The notes below the pieces were generated by a model. That model was given only the letters and a program-made list of their open reading frames with translations, made no database searches and had not been told where the DNA came from. Of a DNA stretch of 27,586 nt, positions 10,105 through 19,830 are shown in pieces; positions within the stretch are counted from its first letter, which is position 1; each line of letters opens with the position of its first letter. The DNA comes from Chara braunii (lineage: Eukaryota; Streptophyta; Charophyceae; Charales; Characeae), in contig BFEA01000591.1 of the NCBI GenBank assembly GCA_003427395.1, positions 227,220-254,805 on the forward strand, given 5' to 3'. Made by a program: the position numbers and the translations under genes.

Positions 10105-10660
10105 NNNNNNNNNNNNNNNNNNNNNNNNNNNNNNNNNNNNNNNNNNNNNNNNNNNNNNNNNNNNNNNNNNNNNNNNNNNNNNNNNNNNNNNNNNNNNNNN
10201 NNNNNNNNNNNNNNNNNNNNNNNNNNNNNNNNNNNNNNNNNNNNNNNNNNNNNNNNNNNNNNNNNNNNNNNNNNNNNNNNNNNNNNNNNNNNNNNNNNNN
10301 NNNNNNNNNNNNNNNNNNNNNNNNNNNNNNNNNNNNNNNNNNNNNNNNNNNNNNNNNNNNNNNNNNNNNNNNNNNNNNNNNNNNNNNNNNNNNNNNNNNN
10401 NNNNNNNNNNNNNNNNNNNNNNNNNNNNNNNNNNNNNNNNNNNNNNNNNNNNNNNNNNNNNNNNNNNNNNNNNNNNNNNNNNNNNNNNNNNNNNNNNNNN
10501 NNNNNNNNNNNNNNNNNNNNNNNNNNNNNNNNNNNNNNNNNNNNNNNNNNNNNNNNNNNNNNNNNNNNNNNNNNNNNNNNNNNNNNNNNNNNNNNNNNNN
10601 NNNNNNNNNNNNNNNNNNNNNNNNNNNNNNNNNNNNNNNNNNNNNNNNNNNNNNNNNNNN
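10105..10660. other. Assembly gap (556 N)
   Basis: A run of N begins inside the CT-rich array, so the array probably caused the break. Single N bases at 10873-11206 and 11854 mark low-quality or polymorphic sites nearby. Confidence 1.
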
Positions 10661-11878
10661 AGGTCAATTCAACAGGTTCAGATGTGAGAGAGAATCTTCA
10701 GCAGAAAAGGGAAATCTGATAGCGTCATTCAGGACTGGTCTCCGTGCTTACAAGCGCATAGTCTCTTTCCCCTTCGATCTTGCTGTCTCACTCACACACA
10801 CCAGCAACCGCCATAGCTACCGTCGAACAGGTACTTACGCTGCGCTCACCGCTGTTCATTGTCCGTGTCTGTNGACTTCAACCAGCGTTGGNAGCGGTGG
10901 GCTGTGTANACCGTGCATGCTTCGGAAAAGCTCCCCCCGTCTCCATGTCCAGATGCCCGTTGACTTCGTCCGTATCTGCGACGTGNGCGGGGTACACCTC
11001 GCATTCCGCGAGAGACTCCCCGTTGACTTCCTCAGCATCTGCGACGTCGGCGGGGTACACCTTGCANCCCACGAGAGACTGCCCCCATCTGAATGTNCCN
11101 AAGACTTCCCCCTCCGGCCTTATGCGAACTACCGCTCAACTTGTCCAAGCTCCCAAGCTCAAGGCACTAGGCTCACGGGTACCCACGGCCCGAGCCTGTT
11201 GCAGTNGCTGGACCTGCCCTGGTACCGAGGGTTTTGCCCTGGCTACTTAGGGACTGTCGCCCTGATCCAGGATTGCTGAACCAGTAACTGGGTCACTCTG
11301 ACCAATTTCGGACAGTGGGGAAATGTGGCAGTACCAAAACCAAACCTGCGTCCAGGCCCTCGTAGTTGTCGATACACCGGATCAAATGCCGAGGGACAGA
11401 TCACACTGAAAAATAAAAAGGTGGAGCTGCAGCATTTCGTTCTGGGGTCGTGATGACTCTAAACCAATGAACTGCACCTGTTAGCGAACCTATAGAACGC
11501 TTTCGTCGTGCCATCTCCACGCAGAACCAATAACCCTGCGTCGAAATATTAGTGCCGAACCAGAGATACCGTGGCAAAATATACATGCAGAACCTGATCC
11601 GATGCAACTATTTTGTGCCACATCCGCCCAAGTAAACCGAACCTGGAATAGTCAATCGGACTCGCTGTGACCCGTATGAAACATGTCGTTGTCAAACCAA
11701 TCCCGGGCCTGAAATATACCGAATGTCGTAGAATGTCACAACCTTGTAATAGTACCGCCCCCCCCCCCCGAATCATGTGTCCGAACCGAACCAGCGACTG
11801 AAGCAATACAGTCGGACCAAGGTAGCACCAACCCACGCTGGCCATGCGGCCCCNCTCTCTCGAAACACACCAACTGCG
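10661..11878. other. Gene-free stretch with a 63-bp tandem pair
   Basis: 10956-11018 and 11019-11081 are two copies of a 63-bp unit (CCCGTTGACTTC, then ATCTGCGACGT and GCGGGGTACACC). Because 63 is a multiple of three and the sequence is GC-rich, frames stay open on both strands, and neither resembles a known family. 11280-11860 contains loosely repeating CGAACCTG/AACCAAT words but no clear unit and no gene. Confidence 0.5.
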
Positions 11879-12698
11879 ACAAGGCTAGTAACCAGATATA
11901 TCAGGTAAGTCACGTGGGCGATTTCAATTATCGGAGAATAGGGAGGATCGTTAAATCAGGGTAAATAAATAATCCGGCCCCAAACCCATCACGAGTAATT
12001 TAAACAGAATTTAATCAAATATTAAATAATTATTTTTTTTTTTCCCTTTCAATTATTTTTAATTTTTTTTTTTTTTTTAATCCTATCATCAAAAATAATA
12101 AAAATAAAAATAATTCCAACAAAAATGAATTTCGATGGAATTCAATTTAATAACAAAATTTTCTTTGTTTTCGTCTTCTTTTATTGTTTTTGATTCCTTT
12201 CCTTATTTTTGATTCTATTACTGGAAATAACAAATAACGACGGTGATTTCTTTAAAATTAAATACCGAGGAAATTTAATAAAATAAAGGATATCCCGTTT
12301 TTCTCTTCGCTTCTGTTGTTCTTAATTCCTTTTCCTATTTTTAATTCTGGTATTAAAATTAATGAAATCCGAGGCTCCATTCCCGCTCCAATTGTGCAAA
12401 GTAAAACGGTCATATGCCAAGGCCTACTCCCGTATTCCCATCCCGCGGCTAGCTGCTTCGGGAATAGACTCGGAGCAAGCGGAAGGGAGGTGGGGCACAA
12501 CATGGTAGAAGCGGTAACTCCCCTCGTTAATTTGAGGGTTACTCTCAGTGGTCAGCACATCCAAAATTAGGGGTGCTCTGGGTACCCCTAATTTTCCCCG
12601 TCAGGTCAAACAAGAGTATCGTCAATATATGGTTTAGTCATCGGGTCGAAGACTCAAAACGGCTGATTTCGGGTGGCCCACTGCCTGTGGCCGCCCGA
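11879..12698. repeat. Dispersed repeat, copy 2
   Basis: This is the second copy of the 1-820 repeat in direct orientation. Differences are concentrated in the T/A runs at about 12030-12080. It ends at the same GGCCGCCCGA as copy 1. Flanking sequences on the right differ completely between copies, which fixes the right boundary of the family. Confidence 0.85.
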
Positions 12699-13910
12699 CA
12701 ACGTAACGTATCTCTGGAACCTTTTTTTTTTTTTTTTTGGAGAATCTCTGAACAAATGAGATCTGGCCTGCAAGAATCCTACCATACAGACTGCAATAAC
12801 CCTACCACACACACAGAGTGTTCCCGAACTACAGGTTACTAAAAGTTTTCAGGCCAACGCGCGGCCTCCAAAAAAAATTTGGCTGCCCGTTTCTTATTTT
12901 ACGCGAGCAGGGGGCCGGGTCTACTACCGCCCTTCACAAGTTTTTTTTTTTTTTTTGACCCCCATTTTTGGAGATGCGCCGCATGAAGTGCGCGCGCGTG
13001 GTGCGGGATGCGCGGTGCGGCGTACGTGCGCAGTGCATCGCATCGCGATGTGCCGCAAGTATGGTTCTGACCAGTTAAATATCCGATCGGTGGTGTTTTC
13101 AATCATGTGTGGCGACTGGTGACATTTGTGGAGTCGGTGGATGGAGAATAATATCCACGTCGTCCATGCAAGATCTGAAAAATTCTCGATTTGAGGACAC
13201 CATTTCGTCCAGTCCGCGAGTACGAAAAGCATATTGCATTTCCTTTTTTTTAATTCAAAGTTCGCTGTAGCACCGTTGCGTTTTTTCCATTAGTTGCAGA
13301 CGGGGAGGGAGTGAAATCCAGATGCTGCAGTGATTTACGTGCACACAAATGCCGACGAAAAGGAAACAAAGTTGTGTGTACTGCCAGTGATTCGGAGAGG
13401 TCGCAACCCATTGGCTGACGGATGAACCGATCCTGCAAATGAGGCCACGAACTCGTTGGCACCCAACCCATTTTCTGACGGGAGAATCCAGAGAAAGATT
13501 TTGCTTTTTAATTTGTTCCTTTTCATTTTTTTTCTTTTTTTTTCTTTTTCTTTTCTTTTATTTTCTTAAAAAAACCTAGGTTGTTGTAAAAAAGACTGGA
13601 GAGCAAAGTCGATTTGTATAAAAAAAAAAAAAAAAAGACTGGATTCTACACATATGACAGTCGCCTTTGCCACTCGTCCATGTGGTTAATCAGATTATCT
13701 CCAGAGGCCCACTGTTGCTATGGGACTCCCTCCCAACGTACCCCTCTCCTGATTTCTTTCAGGTGCACGCCTACTCCCACGATCCTACCTACCTCAGTGT
13801 CTACCACTCAGGACCATCACCCTCCAGACTTTTCCTCTATGGGAGTGACCTGACTGGACAGCGGTTGCAAGTACCAGAGCTAACCTGAGCCACACTCAGC
13901 CTACTCAGCC
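12699..13910. other. Gene-free stretch
   Basis: T runs at 12721-12739 and 12941-12956, a CG-dinucleotide-rich patch at 12975-13065 (alternating GCGCGCGC, TGCGC), A runs near 13620, and no protein signature in any frame. I see nothing that supports a gene. Confidence 0.6.
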
Positions 13911-14046
13911 CTAGGTATAGACGAGCCTGCCGCACGGGGACTTCGGGCGCTAGGTATAGTTAAACGAGCCTGCCGCACTGGTACTTCGGGCGCTAGGTAT
14001 AGTCAAACGAGCCTGCCGCACGGGTACTTTGGGCGCTAGGTATCGA
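13911..14046. repeat. Tandem repeat, 43-bp unit, about 3 copies
   Basis: CTAGGTATAG starts at 13911, 13950 and 13993, and a variant CTAGGTATCG at 14036. Units carry ACGAGCCTGCCGCAC and TACTTCGGGCG. The first unit is 39 bp, the next two 43 bp. Confidence 0.9.
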
Positions 14047-14500
14047 CGTTTCACTACAAGTCCCTTAGGTGGTGGACCTACATGCATTCCTTTTTTTTTT
14101 CTTTAAACCAGCAGTACTTGGCCCAGCTATGACCCGTGGGGAAAAAATAGAGTAGAAATGTTTCCAGTCGGATGAATGTGAGCGCTCCTGTAGTGGCCCG
14201 TACGTTTCCTAAAGTTGTGGCTTGTTAACAGGCACAACTTCGAAGTACTAGTGGTTTAATTCATAGAAAATGAGTTTTTAAACCCAGGAAAAAATTGGGA
14301 AAACTAATTTTTTTTCATGCGAAAACAGAGTCACACGTTCAATGTTGCTAGTGCCTACCCGCCCATGGTTGGGGATATCTTTGTGCTTGTTTTTTGTCTT
14401 TTTGTGGTTTTGTTTTGAGGATGACCATGGGGAAGAAGACAAAAGGAAGATCATGTGGGTCTGGTCAGCTATTCGTGTTAAGTCAGCCTAAAATGGGCTA
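14047..14500. other. Left flank of the split-repeat element
   Basis: No gene seen. A small hairpin (AAGTTGTG at 14212-14219, CACAACTT at 14233-14240) is the only notable structure. The unrelated sequence ends at 14500, where repeat A1 begins. Confidence 0.5.
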
Positions 14501-15038
14501 GCAATTGTCCTGCAACTACACGCAGTTGCCTTTCCAACTTCTAAGTCACCATTTGTGCACACTAACAGTTTTAGGTCATTCTTGCTCCCCTCAGTCGCAC
14601 AGTTCTTTCGCAACCATGGATCTCGGACATCTATGACATTTCTACAACATGCTCTGGACACCCTCGACAGAATATGATCTCGACGGTTGAACTTCGAAGG
14701 ACCCAGCCAATTTTGGCAAAGTACAAGTCAGACCATGGACTCAGCAGTTGGATTTAGAGTTTGCAGGCTGTTTGGTTCAGATTCGAGTGGGACCAAGGGA
14801 CCTCGAAACTCACCCAGGGTGCATTTGGACGTCACCGGCCCGGACGGCACTGCTCCCACTGCCTGCGACGGTATAAGTGACCAGCAGCACAGCAGTAGAT
14901 GCAGGTTGCTGGACTTGTTGGATCTGCTGGATTTGTTGCAATCCTCCTTCCGCTGTGTGCCCTCCAACAACGCTCAGTGCATAAGCGAATCTGCAGGCAG
15001 ACAGGTCACTTCATCAGCCGGTTTAAGGAGAGTCATTT
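14501..15038 (+). repeat. Split direct repeat A1
   Basis: Aligns end to end with 24637-25175 at about 90% identity. It starts GCAATTGTCCTGCAACT and ends GGAGAGTCATTT. Beyond 15038 the continuation GGCGAA matches A2 again after a 14-bp hairpin segment present only in A2, so the repeat originally extended a little further. Confidence 0.9.
14512..14529. promoter_or_regulatory. Candidate recombinase site in A1 (inverted repeat with 6-bp spacer)
   Basis: GCAACT, a 6-bp spacer, then AGTTGC, starting 11 bp inside the element's left end. The same arms are kept in A2 (24648-24665) although the spacer differs by one base. Tyrosine recombinases commonly act on short inverted arms around a 6-8 bp crossover region. 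Binding is inferred only. Confidence 0.4.
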
Positions 15039-15915
15039 GGCGAAAGGGACTCTCAGGTCGCAATCCCTCGGGCCGCACGTCGTCAGTCAGCATAGCACTG
15101 CCACTGTAGTCTCTCAAAGTCTGTCACAAGTCATCGGTTCTTTTCTGTCAGTCCACCCAACCCGGTAAGTCAATTCCAACTCACCACCGTGAACCCGTCT
15201 GCTTGCAGAATTGGAGACCTACGCCCCCCTTTGTCTAACCCCGCCACTAATCCTAATCCCCACCTACAGCATGCCTCAGCCGCCTCTCCGTCTCCATTCT
15301 CTTCCTTCCGGTCACTACCCTCCATCAACACACCACATTTCGATCCATTCCTCCTGTCATTTTTTCCCTTTAACCTCACAGTCCAGTCACAAGAACCCAT
15401 CCCCGACGGGCAGTTAGCCACAATCTTCTCCTCCCTCATCACGCCGCTAAGATCTTCCATAACTTGAGTTTTGGCACTCGGAACCCGAATTCGCTTTCAC
15501 CTCAAGAGCAGGCCACGACAAGCGTCGAGTTGGCTAACTTCCAGGAGCAGCATGCGCACAATCTGTACATCCCCTTCTACTGTTTCTCATTTTGCTTGAC
15601 TTTTGCAAATGACTCCGCAGCATAGCAGAGAACCTCCCTTCACTTGGAAGGCTATCAGGTTTCATATCTCCTCTCGCCTTCTTCTTCAAAGGCTTCTTCA
15701 AGCAGCTCGTTAAGGGAGACACCTCCCACCTCCTTCATCAACTCATTCAATCTGGACCAGGACCCTGGTTCAGTTTGCTCACAGATCAAGCGTGCGGGAA
15801 TCAAACCAAGTACCAATCAGCACCGCATTTTCCGAGAGAAGCCTCCTATCCGTCGCAGCCCGCACTTCCACGCCTCATTTTGAAGCTCCAAGACGCAACG
15901 GATATTTTTTTTACT
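15039..15915 (+). other. Left internal part of the split-repeat element, possible gag start
   Basis: Two plus-strand stretches stay open: 15189-15467 (Pro/Ser-rich; NPSACRIGDLRPPL) and about 15611-15912 (includes FFKQLVKGDTSHLLHQLI and PRLILKLQDATDIFF). I do not recognise a family. Their position between A1 and the nested insert, on the same strand as the gag/RT/RNase H remnant, suggests the beginning of the element's first ORF. Positions 15090-15184 are duplicated exactly at the end of the window through an adapter artefact. Confidence 0.35.
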
Positions 15916-16254
15916 CAAATATAATGTAGTCGGAGTTTACATCTCACAGAAAACCACATTATGCGATGGGCGTATACACTCGCCCATTACAACCCTTCTA
16001 CTCCTGCTCAAGCTGTAGCGGGTTCGACATCCCCCGCGAATATATACTGTTCTCTCCATATCCTAAGAAGTAAATCGTGTTCGTCATGGCCTCTACGCCG
16101 CACATAAGAATTAATAGACTCAAATAATAAATATAAATGAAAATACCAAATACATTCAGCAAACCACAGACCAGTCGATGCCACCATGCCGTCATCAACT
16201 TCATCGCGTAGCAATTACCCCTTTCTGAAGGATACGAGTTCGTTGGAGGCGTGG

Positions 16255-16735
16255 TATCGAATCGCTATGGTGCCCACCTGGTGATGCCTGCACCCAGCTG
16301 CGTGATCTTCCTCGTCGTTTTCCTTGGTCGCACAGCCAGTCCGTGCCCAGATACGATGTAGCTGGACCAGTTCGACAGGGGTTCCTCAAGGTCCCCCGCT
16401 GTCCTTCGGTGTCGTGGCACTTTCTCATACTCCCCCCTTTTTATGAGGTCATACAAATTTTTGAAAAAAAAATCAAAATGTTTCTTAACTGGCACGGCCA
16501 TCTGAGGCCAAAGGTCCGATATCGAATCGCTACGGTGCCCACCTGGTGTACCTGCACCCAGCTGTGGGATCTTCCTTGTCTTTTCTACTGCCAGCTTTTG
16601 CCCAGATTCGATGTTCTGAGTGCAGCAGACCCAGTTCTCAGGCCCTCAGAGCCCCGTTGCCCTTCGGTGTCGTGGTTCTTCCTTATTTCCTAGACATACA
16701 GACTTTCGAAAAGTACGGCCATCTGAGGCCAAACC
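16255..16735 (-). repeat. Tandem pair downstream of the PLE RT, about 265 bp and 215 bp
   Basis: Copy 1 is 16255-16519 and copy 2 is 16520-about 16735. Both begin TATCGAATCGCTA-GGTGCCC and share CTGCACCCAGCTG, GCCCAGAT-CGATG, CCTTCGGTGTCGTGG and GGCCATCTGAGGCCAAA. Copy 2 has internal deletions. Tandem partial copies are typical of Penelope-like elements (pseudo-LTRs), but a simple local duplication is also possible. Confidence 0.75.
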
Positions 16736-16967
16736 CTCCCACCCTCCCTATCTGCAACCCACTTTACTGCTTTCACAAACAAGATACCTGGGTATCCAAG
16801 AAGTGTTAATTCCCTGTGAAACGTCATCAGAAGGACGAATAACAGGGAATCCGAAGTAGTATTAGATTTTATTCTATATATCGTTCCAATTATTGCAGCA
16901 ATTTTTTGCTCGGTTGATCCGAAAGAAAGAAATTGTTTTGTTGTTTTAAATTCAGTTCTTCCATCTC

Positions 16968-19710
16968 CTAGATTCTTTCGCCATTTTTGAATTTGTGTAT
17001 GGACAGAATCGTTGCTGGATTTTTTGTGACGATTATTTTCGACTCAAGGAATTCTGCAATGTTAATGTCTCCATTAGTTCTTTCTAGGATCAGATCTTTA
17101 CGGTAACAGTCCTCAATTCCCTTTATCAAATTTTCAGCTTCTTCCTTTTTCTTTGGGTTGCCATTCTCCCACCATGTCATAATCAGGAGTTCGTCCACAA
17201 ATCTTTGTCTGAACATCAATTGCTTCTGTGATCCCAGAGTTCTTAAGAAACTGTGTTTTCTCTTCATGCATACTAAGCAAGCAAGCGATGGACTGACATA
17301 TCCGCCCATCGAAATGTTTTTTTTCTGTTGTAAGATATCTCCCAATGATTTAAAAAAACAATTATCAAGTAGAAATTCAACCAGGGTCTGTAGATCTTTA
17401 AGTCGAACTGACTTCCAGCCCCGTTCCCCAGTCGATTTCCCCATTCTCGCACCTTTGCCTCAGATTTGTACTTGAGCCCAGTAATGTCGCTTCGTCCTTT
17501 GCTCAGAGAAGAACCACTCAACGGCATCCTTCACTGCATCATGCGGACTCATCGTGAACATTTCTTTCATATCGTATGTTCGTAGTTCAACCTCGGCCTC
17601 ATGCCCCATCTTGTCCATTCTTTTATGCACTTTGTTGATACCCTGTTTTAGCTTATTTGTAGCTTCCATATTGAAATGCTCCATTTTTGTTGTTCTTACC
17701 AAAAGATTCAACACTTTGGTGAGTATCCAGGATGCTGATCTTGCTGGGCTATGATATGCAGGGCATATGGGCCTCTTCTTTTCTAAATCTTTCTCTTTGC
17801 TCATGATAAATGCGTGTTGTATGCATCCATCGTTATTCCATCTCTTTCACATCGTATGTTCGCAGTTCAACCTCGGCCTCATGCCCCATCTTGTCCATTC
17901 TTTTATGCACTTTGTTGATACCCTGTTTTAGCTTATTTGTAACTTCCATATTGAAATGCTCCATTTTTGTTGTTCTTACCAAAAGATTCAACACTTTGGT
18001 GAGTATCCTGGATGCTGATCTTGTTCGGCTCTGATATGCAGGGCATATGGGCCTCTTCTTTTCTAAATCTTTCTCTTTGCTCATGATAAATGCGTATTGT
18101 ATGCATCCATCGTTATTCCATCCTGCGACTCGATCCAGTTTCTTCGTTCTATATATCCTCCTCATCTCACTCAGGATCGTGTATTTTTATTTTTCATTCT
18201 TCGAGTACCTTGGACTGTCATTGAACATCATTCTTATTCCCGAACTTTACAATACTGGGCATTCAATCAGTGTTTCCCCAGGATTTCTATCCACTGGTGA
18301 TAGAACCAGTCCATCTAAAGCCCCCCCAATCCCTTTCACGTACTCTGTCAGTATGTAGTTTGCAGACTCTGCACTTACAATTTGCCCGGATCTGTGTATT
18401 TTTGCGGAATTCAGCCTCGCCCTGTTTTTAGAGTACCCTGCCCTCTGAAGTGGCTCGACCGCCTGTTCACAGGCTGTGACAAGCTCTTTCAGGTCGCAGA
18501 TTCTGCCCGGATGCAGGATATTCCTAGAGTTATAGCGAAAGGGGTTTACCTCAGATACTTCACTCAGTTTGACCTGAACATGCCCATTGCATTTGGGCAA
18601 GTCAAAATCCCTACAAGTGCATCCGCATTCGGTTCTCGCGAAACGCTTGTGGTTATGCAGCAAGTCTGCTACAGATCTGGCTTTTGTCCAGACCACCCTC
18701 AGTTTGTTCTGCAACAGGTCCACAAAGTTGGCATCCAGTATCTCTTTCTCCAACCACTCACAAAGTTATTTCCTTACCTCTCTCTTATCCACAGTAGTAC
18801 AGAAGGGGAGTCTCACTCTCAATCTAATCTTTAGATTTATTCCCAATCTTTGTTTCAATTCCCTGGAGATAATCCCTCGAGCGATTTGCCTTCCTTTCTT
18901 TGTGTTAATGCCTTTCAACCTTTTCAGTAACCCAAACAGCTCATCATTCTCTTTATACCGCAGTTCCTTCATTTTCCATGGTGCTCATAGAAGCGATAGG
19001 ACCACCGACTTCTTCCGGTCGGCGTTTTCTTTACTAAACAGTCGATTGTTCAATTTCCTCCTTGCTCGATGATCTGCTTTGCATCTTTAAGCAGAAACTT
19101 CTCCTCCCCGACAATAATTTTACTCTCCCCATACACCAATGAGATCACACGCCACCGATTCCCCCATTTGTTGCCCTCATTATTCGTTATGTGCAGTGAC
19201 CTTTTATTCTTTTTTGCTAGCTTAAAGATTTTCATCAGGTCCATCATTGGAACTATGTCAAGTTCTTTCATAGTAAAAATGAAGGGAATATCCACTTGAG
19301 CACTCAACCAATTCGGAGAGGGTTGTTTGTGTCTCGCACGCCGAGGTCTATTCTTCTTCTTCTTCTGCTTTTTCATATTCAGCCCGAGGTTCTCACTCTC
19401 GATAATCATCGTTTCTTGCTGCAGTAAGTCAGACTTTCCACCGAACCAAAGTAAGATCGGCGTGTTGTCAACCTCTCTTCCTCAGCCATTTATGGATCTT
19501 ACACGTGGACTTGTTTTTCGTTCCTAATTTGTGCTCCATCCACCGCTCACGTAGGCCACGCCCAATCTGTTCGACGTAGGTTGGTTTACAGAATGGTGAG
19601 ACGATGACGTAGACACAGGACTCAGCTGAGCATATCCTACCAAGTTCGTCATTACTTAAATTAAGCCAGTACTTCACGAAAGTGCGCCCCCATCTCAGGT
19701 ATCTTGACAC
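16968..19710 (-). pseudogene. PLE ORF2: GIY-YIG endonuclease followed by reverse transcriptase, broken
   Basis: The N-terminal part (19710-19468) carries CVYVIVSPFCKPTYVEQIGR and then RERWMEHK. This is the GIY-YIG nuclease pattern (x-Y-V-I ... Y-V-x-Q-x-G-R ... R-x3-H), with Gly of the YIG half replaced by Glu. After a basic linker (MKKQKKKKNRPRR) comes WGNRWRVISLVYGESKI (19409-19050). A Cys/His cluster, GCTCRDFDLPKCNGH, and then LVLSPVDRNPGET (18753-18247) enter the RT fingers. RT motifs follow: KKRPICPAY, YDMKEMFTMSPHD, ISMGGYVSPSLACLVC and FVDELLIM. The catalytic Y/F-x-D-D box reads FVDE, losing the second Asp. At least four frameshifts or stops and a 280-bp internal duplication make it inactive. 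The role would be target-primed reverse transcription. Confidence 0.75.
17561..18120 (-). repeat. 280-bp tandem duplication inside the PLE RT
   Basis: 17561-17840 and 17841-18120 are about 97% identical (about 9 differences). The unit encodes the stretch from the KKRPICPAY motif to YDxKEM. As 280 is not a multiple of three, the second copy changes frame. Confidence 0.95.
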
Positions 19711-19830
19711 ACAGGCAAGGATTGTTCCAAAACAGAAGGATTACTCGACTTCACTAATCAGCGTTCTATCTTTGCCATGAGACTGTTCCAACCATCGACC
19801 CGATCTCCTTAGTAGAATTCGTTTAGAGAT

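Noticed and set aside
9643-10719. Long plus-strand reading frame of about 358 codons
   Set aside because: It runs through CT/CA simple repeat (Ser/Leu/His periodic translation) and across the 556-base gap of N; it has no real coding signal.
10917-11279. Plus-strand frame with a 21-residue repeat
   Set aside because: The 63-bp tandem unit keeps all frames open by length alone. The opposite strand is equally open and several N bases lie inside.
16809-16850. Possible hammerhead ribozyme, as known from Penelope-like elements
   Set aside because: A perfect 9-bp stem (ATTCCCTGT/ACAGGGAAT) encloses CTGATGA on the element's coding strand, but there is no GAAA box and no proper stems I and II. It is a plain hairpin unless relatives show a full core.
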